Positions 14,226 through 29,200 of a DNA stretch of 64,000 nucleotides are shown here, piece by piece. The translations under genes and the position numbers were made by a program. Each line of letters begins with the position of its first letter. Position 1 is the stretch's first letter. The DNA is from Cymbidium sinense (taxonomy: Eukaryota > Streptophyta > Magnoliopsida > Asparagales > Orchidaceae), in assembly GCA_021442155.1 (NCBI GenBank), contig CM038223.1, positions 30,912,983 to 30,976,982 on the forward strand. The letters run 5' to 3'. Below the pieces are notes generated by a model. That model saw nothing but the letters and a program-made list of their open reading frames with translations, was not told the DNA's origin and ran no database searches.

Positions 14226-17200
14226 CTACCAGCAAGAGCACAATGCAATGTTAACATTGCAACCATTGGCAAAAGACATGGCTATATAAAATGTAGTTGA
14301 AGTTTCTATACCAGACTGGAGGTCCATTTTCAGCAAATTATATTTAATAAAAGTTGCAGTAATTGATATTTGACAAACTTTAACATTGTAACGTTGTACT
14401 GCTGTTATGTTAGGCATGCAAGAAAATCATTGCTACTCTCAGCTAGATGGGCAAGCTACTTTGCAAGTTTGTTGCCCGTAATAATGAAACCACAGTGAAG
14501 GTGCGTGTGCAATATAGAGTTTTTCAATAGACATATTCAGCATGAATAAAATTTATGATATCTTGGGTTTTTGAAAACCTAATCGGCAAAAAAACTGGAG
14601 CAAAAATACCTAAATCAAAATGAAAGGAAGATATCTTTGGAATGTCGGTTGGTTGAAGGCAAACTATCATCCCTAGCTTGGTTGAAAGCAATGGAAACTC
14701 TAGCTTCGTTTATTGGATATGATAGGGATTTCCACCAAGTAAGAGAAAGCACGTCTAACCTGAAAGCAAGCAGGGACCTACTAAATTTTTAACCCATACT
14801 GAGAGTCCCAAGCTGATGATGTCCTATTTCACAAGCCAGGAGGACCTGATAAATTAAGATAACTGGAAAGAAATGCAAGTTCCTTCTCATATAGTTTCAT
14901 TGGAAATTCTTTTGCATTTCATTGAACATAAGGGACGATATGGAAAATTAATTGTTCCATTCAATTCCCAAATCTTTTGAAAAAGCTGTTTAGCATGGTT
15001 TGAATAGAAGGAATCTTTACCATGCTTGAAATTTGTGGTTATCCAAAACATTTGATAGACAGTTGGACTTCTTAAAAGCCAACAATCTACAACACACCCA
15101 TCTTCAATCGTTTTTCCAAATTGAGCTTTTAACGGCTCTTCACTAATAAACATCATGTCAGGTCATTGACATCATATTTTAGCCAGGAAGTCTTTTATGC
15201 TAAGTTGGTGCACCCCAAATGTCTCGGTAAATCAAAAGATGATGAAGATATGATATATAGAATGACGTGAAGGCTTGCCTTAAATACAATTTAGATGGAA
15301 AACAAATCAAATGGCCAAAGAAGATAGAAATGGAAAGCACTAACCACATTAAAGTTGACCACTCCATCAATAAAGAGAAATCAATTAGGGGAGAGAATAT
15401 CAAAGGATGTTTACTTGATCATTGGGGATTTTTACAGGCTATTACAATAAATAGGATTTCATCATAATCAACATAACTATCTTTGGGTAGATAGTTTTCA
15501 TGTCAAATTATTCAAATCAAGTACAATCGCTCCTCAATCCCCAAACTTAATATTTTGGTTAAAAACAACAATTTGTATGCCATGCACCAATTTTAAATTA
15601 GCAAAAATGCAAAATTTCAACAATTTGCGTGCCATGCACTAATTTCTACTTAGTCTTATGCTACTCCAACTTTTTCCCGAACATACTCATTTCGCATTTT
15701 ATCTCTAAGAGTAAAGCCACTCATCCACCTAAGCATCCTCATCTCTGTAACACTTAACTTAGTCTTATGCTTCTCTTTTATTGATCAACATTCTGCACCA
15801 TAAGTCATTGCAGGTATTACCACCAGCTTATAAAATTTTCCCTTAAGTTTAAGTGGAAATTTTCTATCACACAATAGGCCAGATGCATTCCTCCACTTCA
15901 ACCATCCAACTTGAATTCTACTAATAACATCTCCATCTATTGCACCATCATTTTGAACAATAGAGCCTAAATATCTGAATCGCTCACTCTTATTAATAAC
16001 TTGTTCACCTAATATCACAACACTACAACTAGAACTTCTACAACTAAAATTACACTCCATATATTCAATTTTAGATCTATTAAAATGAAAACCTTTAGAC
16101 TCTAATGTTGACCTCAATAATTCAAGTTTCTCTTGGACTCCCTCTCTAGTCTTATCAACAAGAAGAATGTTATCACAAAAGCATACACCAAGGTACATCT
16201 TCCTAAATGCCTAGTAAGAACATCCATAACTAAAGCAAAAGATAAGGGCTTAAAGCTGATCCTTGATGTAATCCAATTGAAATGGGAAAATATTTTGTCA
16301 ATCCTCCTTGTGTTTGGACAAAATCCTCTAGTATACATATCTTTAATGACTTGAATATAACTAATATTAACTCATTTTTGTTCTAGAACTCTCCAAAGAA
16401 CATCTCTTGAAACTTTATCATAACCTTTCTCTAAATCAATAAATATCATATGTAAATCCTCCTTACTTTCTCTATACTTCTCCATCAAACCTCTTAACAA
16501 ATGTATAGCATCCATAGTAGATCTACGGCATGAAACCAAAGCGATGAGAAACTTTTGTATCACATCGTAATGTCTCAATTAATCTCTCCCATAATTTTAA
16601 TGTATGACACATTAACTTAATTTCTCTATAATTTGCACACACTTGTGCATCACCTTTATTCTTAAATATAGGAACCAACAAACTCTTTCTCCACTCATCT
16701 AACACCTTTTTAGTCTTTAAAATAACATTAAAAAGATTTGTAAGCCAAGAAATTCCTTAATCTCCTAAACATTTTCACACTTCTATTGGAATATCATCGT
16801 TTTTTCCACATTTCATTTTCTTTAAAGCTTCTCTAACTTCATATTTACTAATACGACAATAAAAATAAAATTCTCTATTTTTGTTTAGGGTATTAAGATT
16901 GTTAAAATCAATCGTACATCCAGATCCTTCATTGAAAAGTTTATCAAAATATCTCATCCACCTATTTTCAATATCTTTTTTTAAGAAAAGCACTTTATTA
17001 TCTTCATCCTTAATACACCTCACTTGAACTAGGTTTCTTCTCTCTCTCTTTGGTAACTTATATATACATCTTTCACCTTCTTTGGCATCTAATATATTAT
17101 ACAAATCACTAAAAGCTAAATTTTTTGCATTATATATTACTTTCTTAGAATCTCTACAGGCCACTTTATATCTTTCCCAATTCTCCAAACTTTTACATCT

Positions 17201-20200
17201 AAACCAAATTTTGTAACAATGTTTTTTTCTTTATCTTTCTTGACACTCGACTCCACCACCAACTATTTTATTAAAAGAAGCTTGTCCTTTGATTCTCCAA
17301 GCACATTTTTTTGCCAATTTTTTTTTTTTTTTATAAAGCTTTATGACATCTCAAATTCTAAGCTCTTGTAGCTACTCTTAAAATATTTTTATTTGTGTTC
17401 TTTAAGTGTCCCCATATAATCCCAAGACAATAATTTGATTTATTTTTCCTCTACAATCTTTCATCTTAAATCCTAACAATCGATGTTATCTTAAACTTTC
17501 ACTTGGAATGACCTTACAATCTTTATAATATAAACGATTTATTTTTCTCATTAGAAAATAATCAATTTTTCTTAGATCCATTTTATAAGTAATATTATGT
17601 TCATCTCTTTTATTAAATAAAGTATTACAAAATCATAAGCTAAGGCAAAATCTAATATAGTCCTACATTCTTCTCCAAAATTCATAACCATCATGAACAC
17701 TTCTAAAAATCTTCTACCACTCTACCATATGTCCATTTAAATCTCATTCAATAAATACTTTTCTTCAAGAGGTATCTTTGTATTAATCCTCTAATTCATT
17801 CCAAAATTTTCTTTTGAGCTTACATCCAAACCTACTTGAGGAGCATAAACACTTATAACATTGATAATCTTAGATCAACAATAATCTTTAAAGTATAATT
17901 ATCTCCACATCTATTAATATTTATAACATTATTCTTCAAACTTTTATCTATAATCACACCTACACCATTTCTAGTGAATTCTACTTGAAGTTTAAAACCT
18001 AAACTATCAATCTTGGCCTTCTCCCCAACCCATTTAGTTTCTTGAACACATAAAATATTTATTTTCTATGGACCATAATATCTATTAATTCCATTAGTTT
18101 ACCATAAGAGTACCTATATTCCAAGATCCTAACCTAATTCTAGTTTCATGGACTAACTTCTTTGCCTGCATCCGTCCATAATGTGGGAACCCTTGCTTAT
18201 TTAACAATGCACCCGGGCGCCGATGCGGCGGCCCTTGCACATTTTCACTGTATTCAAGTCATACAGCACGTCGCTTCCAGGGGACGCCCTAAGATTAACA
18301 CAGTGATTTAAAGGATTCATGTTATGATTATTTCGACAAGTTTTACGTTGGCTGTCGACTACCTATCGCAACCCTCCACATTTCACATCCGAACTTGGGA
18401 CCGGACTTGGGACCGGCAATGGTAGTGTTGCAAACAAATTATAAAAATTTGACATGGATTGCTTATATCTCAGTTTACTGAAGAATTTTACAGAATGTAA
18501 AATCAAACAGAATAGGTGATAATGCCAATTACCTTCTCTGTGATCCTCGCAGTGATGCCTCTTGCTGTTTCAACCACTGAGGTAGGCAAGCCAGCAACTC
18601 CAGCCAATAAGAGGCCATAATGTGGTACATGTGTTAGCCCATCCTTTAGACAAAACTGATTAACAATGTTCATTAAGTAACTGAAAAGTAGGTTGTCAAA
18701 CATTTCCACTTCAAATCTGATTGCCAGCAATTCACCTTAAAATCTAAGTGGTTGTTCCTCAAATCAACTTCAAAATGGAGAACCTTTATATTTGGATATA
18801 TGGTTGTCATCTCAGATAAACCTTCCATATGTGTGGCAAATATAGTAAAACTGCCAAAAATGTATGAAAATATTAGACTCTTCCAGCTATCAAAAAGTCA
18901 ACGCAACAGAATAGTCCATACAACAGAGGAAAATTAAAGATGACTGCTAAAGCAATTTGATTCATAAGCATGACAAGTAAAAATATCAAGCTAAAAGCAC
19001 TTGCAAATCCCAAGGCCTTGCTAAGAGGAAGATATGTCATGATGAGAATGTGTGCGTGCGTGCATGCATACGTTTGTGCGTGTGTCTCCATCCACGTCAC
19101 TATGGTACATTCATTTAAGGCATGCAAGTTCATTCAATTCTAAAGAAAAAAGAGTATAGAAATAATTAATGATGAAAAGCTGTGTCATTACGCCTTGAGA
19201 GAGAGAAGATGTTCACAGCAGCTCCATGCTATTGCAAATCCATCAGAGGTAGAAGTAGACCTCCCAAGTTCATCAATGACGACGAGACTCCTAAATAGAA
19301 AACTTGAAATAATCAGGCAATGCAATACCCATGTCATTCATAAAACTTAACTACAACAGATGACTGAACCTTGGTGTGACATTTTGCATGAGGAAAGATG
19401 TCTCTTTCATTTCGTTCATAAACTACGTGGAAGAATAAGACAATATCAGTATGTGGGACCACATGCCTCCAGAAAGTATACCCCTAGAAAGTATCCTTGG
19501 CATGCATATATATGTGTTATGTGCATGCGAGGAAAAAAATTGCTTGTGTGGAAACATGAAGAAGACAGAGAACATATGTTTGTTTTTGTTTGTACTTTTC
19601 TAAGCTGCATGAAAAAAAGAGAGATTTATGCATGCAATTGCACAAGTTGCATTTGCCAAAACACTTGAATCTAATGTTTTGATAGCATAAACAATATGTG
19701 ACTTAGGTAAATAAAATACATAAAAGAACCAGTGTTTTGTAAGACTGTATCCGTGCTTTGTTAACTAAATCTATCTTTATTTAAGAACTTTTAAATCCTT
19801 AATCAGGAGCTTTTAAACAAAAATTAGATGATCATAAATTTCACGTGCACTTTTAGCTAGGATATCATAGCCATATGCACCAATATTTGATAATGATTTG
19901 TACATGGAAGTAAGATTTTGGAAAACACATAAGAATGAAAAAAACTAATTAGATTTCAATACTTAAGAAACAGAACAAACCTAGGAAGTCCTAGCATAAA
20001 TTATGAGCGAAAAAAAAAATGTGGAGGCTACACACCGCCCAAAAAAAGGGCACGCGTAGTGAGGAAGAGAAGAAGATGACCAACATAAAAAAAATGCCAT
20101 AGGCATCCATGTGGGATTCCACTGCATATTTAGAAGGCCATCTCATGAAAAAAAATCTATAATTAATGAAGCAATTCTCTCACTTTAAACTTGGAAATCT

Positions 20201-23200
20201 TTTAATGTAGTGTAAGAAGAAAAAGTAAATTTTGGTGCTTACTCTGCTTGTGTTATAACCATTTTAATATAGCGTAAGAAGAAAAGGTGATTTTGGAGCT
20301 TACTGTGCTTATGTTATATTCAACATTGTCCTCATTGCCAATCCGTGTAAACATACGATCAACTACCCTTATGGATGCAAAACGAGCTGGAACATAACAA
20401 CCAATTTGTGCAAGAATAATCAAAAGACATACTTGTTGAAGATAAGTGCTTTTCCCACTCCTGGACACGTAAAAGGAAAAAAATCATATTGCTTATTTTC
20501 ATCAATAATTCTCACGGTTCAAATTTTAATCATGCAGAGAGAATTCGGGTTTAAAACGAAGGTTTGAATATAAATATATAGTTACATGTTTGGGCCCATG
20601 ACTATCAACATGTTCGATGCTTCAGAAAGAAAAAGATTGTTAGGCTGCATGAGAGAATTTTCTCTTAGTAATCTTAAATGTTCGAATTGGCTATGTTGGG
20701 AAAAAGCATTCAAGTAAATTTAGTAACAATGAGATATAAAAGAAAAGCATACTATAAAATCGTTGTGCAAGCTCTCTAAGATAGGATGTTTTCCAGCATC
20801 AATTGCCATGGGCCCACTTACTGCCAATCATTTTCTGTTAGCAACTCACAATGAATGCTCAATTGAAATCTTTTCATAAGAATACTGTATATATTTTTGC
20901 CTACCAGTGAATTCTGGTCTTGAATAAGAATCAAGAGGTTTGGTAGATATCATGTGCGCAAACGAATTTACAATCATGTCTAGAAGGCATATAATCTCTG
21001 CAAGCAAGGTTAGTAAGGAAATATCCTCTCTTATGGCATCAATTAGGCCTGCAAAATAAATTTTTACATATGTCATTATATGATGCAGACATATAGCATG
21101 ACCATAACCAACTCCATCTAGATAAAGCATGATCACAGTTGCATGTCTTTGTAGCAACCTTATTGCACCAAAATAGAAACATGAAGGCTTGACAAAAGGT
21201 TCACCCTAAATTGAAATGTCTAAATCAATTAGTTCATTAGTTTCCCTCAAAACAGTTTTTATATACTGCAATAGAAGCCTAATACTAACAGTTCCTATCG
21301 ACCAAATTGGACAACTATAGTTACATGGACATCTTGAACATGTAGAACAACAAAAGAAAAGGTCAAAATGATCTATGGACTATTCATGGAGGGGAAATAT
21401 AATCCTAAACTATCTAATAAGTCCAATTTAAACTCTTATCACCTAAATTTGATCTAAAATAATCTCTTTACTCCTCAAATATGACTCAATATAATCCAAC
21501 AGAAGAATTATAGATCATATTTGAGAAGGGAATAAATTGAATGTATTAGATGGCCAAGACTAAAATGACCCCATACAAATAAAAGACAGTTTTACCTTTT
21601 TCTCAATAAAACAAATAATGTTCTAGGAAAAAAAAGGATGTATATAATACCAATGCTTGAAATGAGAGCACATGGAGAAATGAACGCTATAAACATAAAG
21701 AAAGCAGTTGCCAAGAAATCACCAAAACCTTCCAAACATATCTCCGTCCGCATGAAGCATTCAGCTGCTGCAGACTTGTTTCGTACGTTTAGCTGTAGAG
21801 TTATCAACAATGTACGATTGTTCAAAATCATTGTAAACTAACATTTAAATATTAGAAGTTCCTTTCAGATATAACTAAATAAATAAGTACAAAAATAATG
21901 AACATTACAGAACAGTAACATATAATAGAATGATGTAAGCGAGCAACATTGTTTAGTGACAAGAGTTGGAAGTGCTATTCAAAAAGAAATTTTACAGAAC
22001 CAAAAAACACATAATTTCTTATCTATCAAAGAACAAATTCTTTTATGGAAAGATGAGAATGCAAGATTTGTATCAATTATGAAACCACTTATGTTGTCAT
22101 TAATGTTACCATCATCATTAGTCCTATCTTAAATATTAAGATCAGTTTCCATAATCATTATCTCCACTCATCTTTTTAATAGTGCTATATTAGGTCTTTT
22201 AATGCTAGGGTATCCCCTGGAAGCCACGCGCTGTATGGCTTGAATACGTGAAAATATGCTTGCTGGCCATACCGGCTGTTAAATAAGCAAGGGTTCCCAC
22301 ATTATGGACGCATGGTCATAGAAGTTAGTCCATGAAACTAGAATTAGGTTAGGATCTTAATATATAGACTCTTACAGGTAAACTAATAGAATTAATAGAT
22401 ATTATGGTTCATAGAAAGATAAATATTTTATGTGTTCAAGAAACTAAATGGGTTGGGGAGAAGGCCACAGAGATTGATAGTTTAGGTTTTAACCTTTGGT
22501 ATTCAAGTAAAGGTCGAACTAGAAATGGTGTAGGTGTGATTATAGATAAAAGTTTGAAGGATAATGTTATAAATATTAATAGATGTGTAGATAGAATTAT
22601 AGCTTTAAAGATTATTGTTGATACTAAGATTATCAATATAAGTGTCTATGCCTCAAGTAGGTTTGGAGGTAAAAGAAAAAATTTGGAATGAATTAGAGGG
22701 ATTATTACAAAAGATACCTCTTGAAGAAAAGTATTTATTAGGAGATTTAAATACACGTGTTGGTAGAGTGGTAGAAGATTTTAAAGTATTCATGAATTTG
22801 AAGTTAATGAAAAGACTATATTAGATTTTTCTTTAGCTTGATTTTGTAGTTAACACTTTATTTAAGAAAAGAGATGAACATATTATTACTTATAAAATGG
22901 ATCTAGTAAAAACACGATTGATTATTTTCTCGATAAGAAAAATAGATCGTTTAGATTGTAAAGATTGTAAGGTCATTCAAGTGAAAATCTCCCAACATCA
23001 ATTATTAGTTTTAGATTTTAAGATGAAAGGTTGTAAGAGAAAAAATAAACCAAATTATTGTCCTAGAATTAGATGAGGACACTTAAACAACACAAATAAA
23101 AATATTTTTAAGAGCAAGCTACAAGATATTAGAATTTGGGATGTTCATGAGTAAGCTAATATTATGTGAGAAAAAATAGAAGTGAAATTAAGCAAGTTCT

Positions 23201-26200
23201 AAAGATGTCTTGGAGAATCAAAAGGAAAAGCTTCTTTAATAAGAATAGTTGGTGGTGGAGTGAGCGAAAGAAAAGATAAAAAATAAGAAGTATTGTTATA
23301 AAATTTGGTTTAGATGTAAAATTTGGAGAATTAGAAAAGATATAAAGCTGAAAGATTCTAAGAAAGCATATGATAAAAATTTAACTTTTAGTGATTTATA
23401 CTGATTAGATACCAAAGAAGGTGAAAGATGTATGTATAAGTTAGCCAACCAAAGAGATAGGAAAAGTAAAGACATAGTTTAAGTGAGGTGTATTAAGGAT
23501 GAAAATAATAAAATGCTTTTTTAGAAAATGATATTGAAAATAGGTGGATGAAGTATTTTGATAAACTTTTCAATGAAGGATCTGAAAGTAAGATTGATTT
23601 TAGCAACCTTAATACTAAACAAAATAGAATTTCATTTTATCATCGATTAATAAATATGCAATTAGTGAAGCTTTAAAGAAAATGAAATGTGAAAAGCGAG
23701 GACGAATAATATTCCAATAGAAGTGTGAAAATGTTTAGGAGATCAATGAATTTCTTGGCACAATCTTTTAATGTCATTTAAAGACTAAAAAAGACAGATG
23801 AGTGGAGAAAGAGTCTTGGTTCTATATTTAAGAATAAAGGTGATGCACAAGAGTGTGCAAATTATAGAGAATTAAGTTAATGTGTCATACATTAAAATTA
23901 TGGGAGAGAGTAATTGAGGTTACGATGTGATCTGAAGTTTTTCACAATCTTTTGTTTCATGCCGTAGATCTACTATGGATGCTATACATTTGTTTTTGAT
24001 GGAGAAGCATAGAGAAAGTAAGGAGGATCTACATATGATAGTTATTGATTTAGAGAAAGCTTATGATAAAGTTTCAAGAGATGTTCTTTGGAGAGTTCTA
24101 GAACAGAAAGAAATTAATATTGGTTATATTTAAGTCATTAAGGATATGTATACTAGAGTCTTACTTGTGTCCAAACACAAGGAGGATTGACAAAATATTT
24201 TCCTATTTCGGTTGGATTACATCATGACCTTTAAGCCCTTATCTTTTACTTTAGTTATGGATGTTTTTTTGGCATTTACAAGAAGATGTACCTTGGTGTA
24301 TGCTTTTCGATGACATTCTCCTTGTTGATAAGATTAGAGGGAGTCCAACAAAACTTGAATTATGGAGGTCAACTCTAGAGTCTAAAGGCTTTCGTTTAAG
24401 TAGATCTAAAACTGAATATATGGAGTGTAATTTTAGTTGTAGAAGTTCTAGAAATAATGTTGTGACATTAGGTGAACAAGTCATTAATAAGAATGAGCGT
24501 CTCAGATATTTAGGCTCAATTGTTCAAAATGATGGTGAAATAGATATTTACTCAACTTAAATAAACTAAAATATTAAACTCAACCTAAACCAAAAATCAA
24601 GTTCACCATATAAAATTTACACTCAAGCCATTAGCTATTTAAACTAAAACCCCCTCCTGGTAATAAATTAAACTCTCCTTTAAAGTTATAACCTAAACTC
24701 CTGAAATTTAGCTTTGTCACATGACCCTAACCTTTGCACATACTTTAGAATGGAAGTCACTGATGCTAGAACTAAGTTAGGATGATATTTTATTGTGGTT
24801 TCATTTTCTATTTTATCATGTAATATTTTAGATTAGATGCTAGAATGTATGCTCGTAAATTGAATGTTAGGGCAATGCTAGACTAATATTATTTTATGTA
24901 GGGGCTTGTGCTTAATAAAGAGGAGATGAGTAATAAATTAAAAGCTAACATATCTCGCTTGCAGGTGCCATAAATCCCCAAGCACAACTAATTAGGATAG
25001 GTGGCTTAGACATTGGCTAGTGCCAAGCTCCACTATATAGACTATAACTACTTTGTGTATATATATGCTTCAACTAACCTCTATTTTGTTGGTATAGTTT
25101 GACTTTTATTTTTGATGTAACTTTTAATAGGATTAGAACCATGAGGCTTAAAATAAACAATGACTAGAAGGCTTTAACTTGGGACCCTGTGAAGCTATGA
25201 GTGCCCAACACTTAGAGATAAAGATGAAGACCCCCATTGGCCTCATTTTTTGTAATATTTTAATTTATTTGATTTGGTGTACTTACAATACTAGTACAAT
25301 AAACCTGACATGTTTTTCATAGGTTTCTTAAAATGTGATGTTTGTTGTATGTGGCCTGAATTTCATTAGGCTCATTAGAATTTAAATTTTATACCCCAAC
25401 TAAATTAATTAACTCAAAATTAAAATTAACACAACTCGCAACATCATTTTAAAGCCATAGGATTATTCAATAAAAATTTCTTAAAAATCATTGACCTATG
25501 ATGAATGTATAATCAAAAAGCATATTATTTTGGGTTTAAGATCAAATTGGTCCCTCAACTATTTATAAAGGACCAATTTAGTCCCAGACTAAACAGGAGA
25601 ACCAATTTGGTCCTTGATTATTTGATCAGGGACCAAGTTGGTCCTTCCGTTGTGCGGTGCGTGAATTAAAATGAGAAGAGTGTAGGGTTTATTAGTTATC
25701 TACTTATTTTTATTTTTTGTTATTCCGAAAATGCCCTATAGTATTCATTATTTCTCTATAAATTTTGGTTAAATTCCAAATGGAAGGACAAATTGGTCCC
25801 TGATCAAATAATCAAGGGACCAAATTAGTCCTCCTATTTAGTCTGATTAAATTGGTACTTCATAAATAGTTGAGGGACTAATTTGGTCTTAAGCTCATAT
25901 TATTTTCCATCCTTGAAATGGGGTCTTTATTTATTACATGATAAGGTAGAGAGCCGAACTACTGACAGTAGCCACCCTTAATTGAAGAATACCCTTCTCG
26001 TTGATTGGCCTATAACTTAATTTCATCATGCATATAAACATAACTATACTCCTAAACCTGTGTTAATAAAAAACTGTGTCTAAAATATATAAAAGATGAA
26101 AAGTGTTGTATTAGTTAGACACATTTTCATACCAGTCATGATCTAGAATTAAAGAAGTGAGTTTAAGCTCTTAGGTTTTTATTCCTAATAAATAATAGCT

Positions 26201-29200
26201 TAGTAATCTTTCATTTACATAATGCTTGACTTCATGGTTTTAAAGCATAGGTAGTGTTAATCAGTAGCCCATCCAAGCAGATTGTTAGTCCAAAATAGTC
26301 GGGTTAGGTTCATTCCTTAATGTGATTGAATCAACACACCATAATTTCCCCCCATTAGACTAGGACAAGCTCTCAGCTTGTGCTAGAGCGGTTTAGTTTT
26401 CGAATCTGAGGTTACCTTTTCCTCTTCTATTATAGGCATAAATCTTCACCTCATAAGCATTATCATAGTTTTGTATTATTGGGACATCATGAGCCCTAGC
26501 TTTCTAATAAATTTTTCAACTCAAAACTTAACATAAATCTCAACCTCAAAAATGTAAAGTACAACTATAGAATAGATTGAAGTGTCTTTTAGGCTTCCTA
26601 GTATCAAGATACTTCTTACATATCTTCCTCTAGAATCTGAAAAAATTTCTCACTTGACTTCTATTATAATCAATCTTTTGATATCTAACTTTGAAGTCTA
26701 TGAGGATATTAGCCGATCACTTTAATCGAGAGATTTCTTAGGAGATCACGCCTTCTAAGAAATAATTAACTATGAAAACTTGCCCTTATAAGGAGCTTAA
26801 TAATCAGCTTAAAATAAATCCTAACTTATGTCATCCATATAAGAGAAAAATCTCTGATATACACAAATCCATCAACATTACAATTTCTTAGTAGGTGATT
26901 GAGTCTATCATAGGATCATGTTTCTACCTTCGAGGCAATATATTTTTCCTTGGTGCTGTACTCAATCATTAATATCCTCTCATTTAAATGCCACATGTGA
27001 AAGCCTCCAATTATGGCTTAAGAAACCATAGGAGAAAGATCCCTCTTATAACCAATGACATCTTGCACATAATCTAAGATAAAAAATCTTGCACAAACAA
27101 ATACCAAGATCCATTTTTGCTTCAGGAAAATAAATGTGCCAGCATCAAACTAGTTCATCTGTTCTGTTATTTTATCAATTGACTAATATATAAATCTCAA
27201 ATAATTAATATTAAATCATGCTTTAACAAATTTCCTCTTAACTTAACATTGAGGAAAATTTGAACCTCCTCTATGCCTCCTCTCCAAATCGAGCATGTTG
27301 ACCTTCATATTTGTCCCCTAAATTCACTTGACTAAGCTCAATGAAAATCACGGCTAAAGCATTAGATATTGCCCAAATTTAGCTTGAATTTAAAATTAAA
27401 TTTAATTATATTTAAATATTACAAAATATAAATTATTATTTATATAATTAATTAATTAATTATATATAAGGGTAAGCATTTTTCAGTTAATATCGAAAAA
27501 CCGAATAGATTAAAACCAAATTATTTAATTTGGTACGATTTAACATACTTTTCTAAATTTTGTTTTGGATTTGGTAATATTTAGTTATCCATTTTTAGTT
27601 CAGTTTTGTATTATGTTAACCCAGTTAAACCGATTAAATTGAAGATAATTAATAAATTAATTTTTTTCAATGTCTTTTTTTTCGCTCAAGGCAGCAATTT
27701 AGACAATAAATCTGCATCTTATAGGTTTCATTTGTTAAGGACTTGATTTTGTATCAAATAGTTTGAAAAAGTGGCTTAATTCTTCAATAAAGAATTGTTG
27801 CAGCAAATTGCATCTTCAATTTCAATTTTTGTAAATCGAATGATATATTCAAAAAAAATTTTGATTTGAAAGAGTTTAGTTTATGTTATTCATTAAAAAG
27901 ATCAATTTTTTGAATTCTGAATTCAAAATCGATTGCTTCAATAAATTTTAGCACTGATTCATCTAAATCGACCAATTGCATACCCATATATATATTAAAA
28001 TAAAAATCATTGTTTACATTAAAATAATTTTAAATTAAATTAAAATTTATATATAAAATAATTTTTAGAAATAATAAAATTATTAAACTAGACTCAAACC
28101 ATGTTAAATGTTTTTTTTGATATAATGACTATCTAAATTAAATTAATTTATGATCGAGTAAATTAATACATAAACTATACATATATAAAACAAATTTATA
28201 ATAATAATATGCAAATTATATTTAAATAAATTAAGTTTCATATATAAATAATATTGGAATTACATATTTTAAAATCTCTACCTAATCCCACCAAATCAAC
28301 CACTATCATTTTTGAGATGAAACTACTCCAAGTTTCATACCTTCTTGAGATTTAATCCTAAAAAAGAATCTCTAATAGTATCTGTTGAATCCAAATCCGT
28401 CCGTGGCTGAAGCTGAACCCTAAGAAATAAGATTAATGAAGAGTGGAACAACAAGTAATGGAGAGAATGGGAAAAATATCTTGTTTTATTATCTTTTAAG
28501 TAATTTTAATACAAAAGGAGAAAATTCTCTTGTTCTAGAGAGAGAGAAAACAAAGCTCAGAAAGATAGAGCGAGGGTCTCTCCTAAAGTAAGTCAGCCGA
28601 ACCAACCAAACCTCCATAAAGGGGGCCCCTCCCCCCTTTCTATAATGTTTGGGGGGAGGGGTAATACAAAAGATCAATACAAATAAAGCTGGTCAAGTAT
28701 ATAAAAAGTGAATTGCCTTGATCTAAGGTGAGTGTTCACATGCGAGTGATGAGCCTTGTAGCGAGCGTGTAGTGAGTTGATTTCATATGCGATCACTCTC
28801 CCTACTTTACAGAGACGCTAGGCTTGAGTTGTCTTGAGACGATCGTTCTTGTTACTCGACCGCATGAAGCTGTGAAGCTCTCAATCCCCTCTCACCTTCT
28901 TAATCTCTTGCACGCACCTCCTTCACACAATAGTGAAAGATAGCTAGGGTTTGCCTCTCCCAACCCCTCAATCACTCTCGATTTCACTCATTAATCGGTT
29001 CAGCTAACCCCTAGCTCCCACTCTTTGTAGATAATCGAGGTACCAATGAGGGTTTAAAGTTCGTGGGCGATGGAAACATGGATGCTCGTGTGTGATCCAT
29101 GGTCAACGTGCAAGGTCGAGGGATTTGACGTGGGTTTGCGGGTCATCTAGTTTGGAACGTGCAAAGTCACGGCCAAAGGGAGAGATTTGATTTCTTTATT

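Noticed and set aside
14887..15156. 89-codon minus-strand frame inside the MSH4 intron
   Set aside because: No similarity I recognise and not required for MSH4 continuity.
20253..20468. Minus-strand frame starting MSRSGKS as a separate small gene
   Set aside because: The first three residues are intron; the rest is MSH4 exon k, and the reading after NIST is intron.
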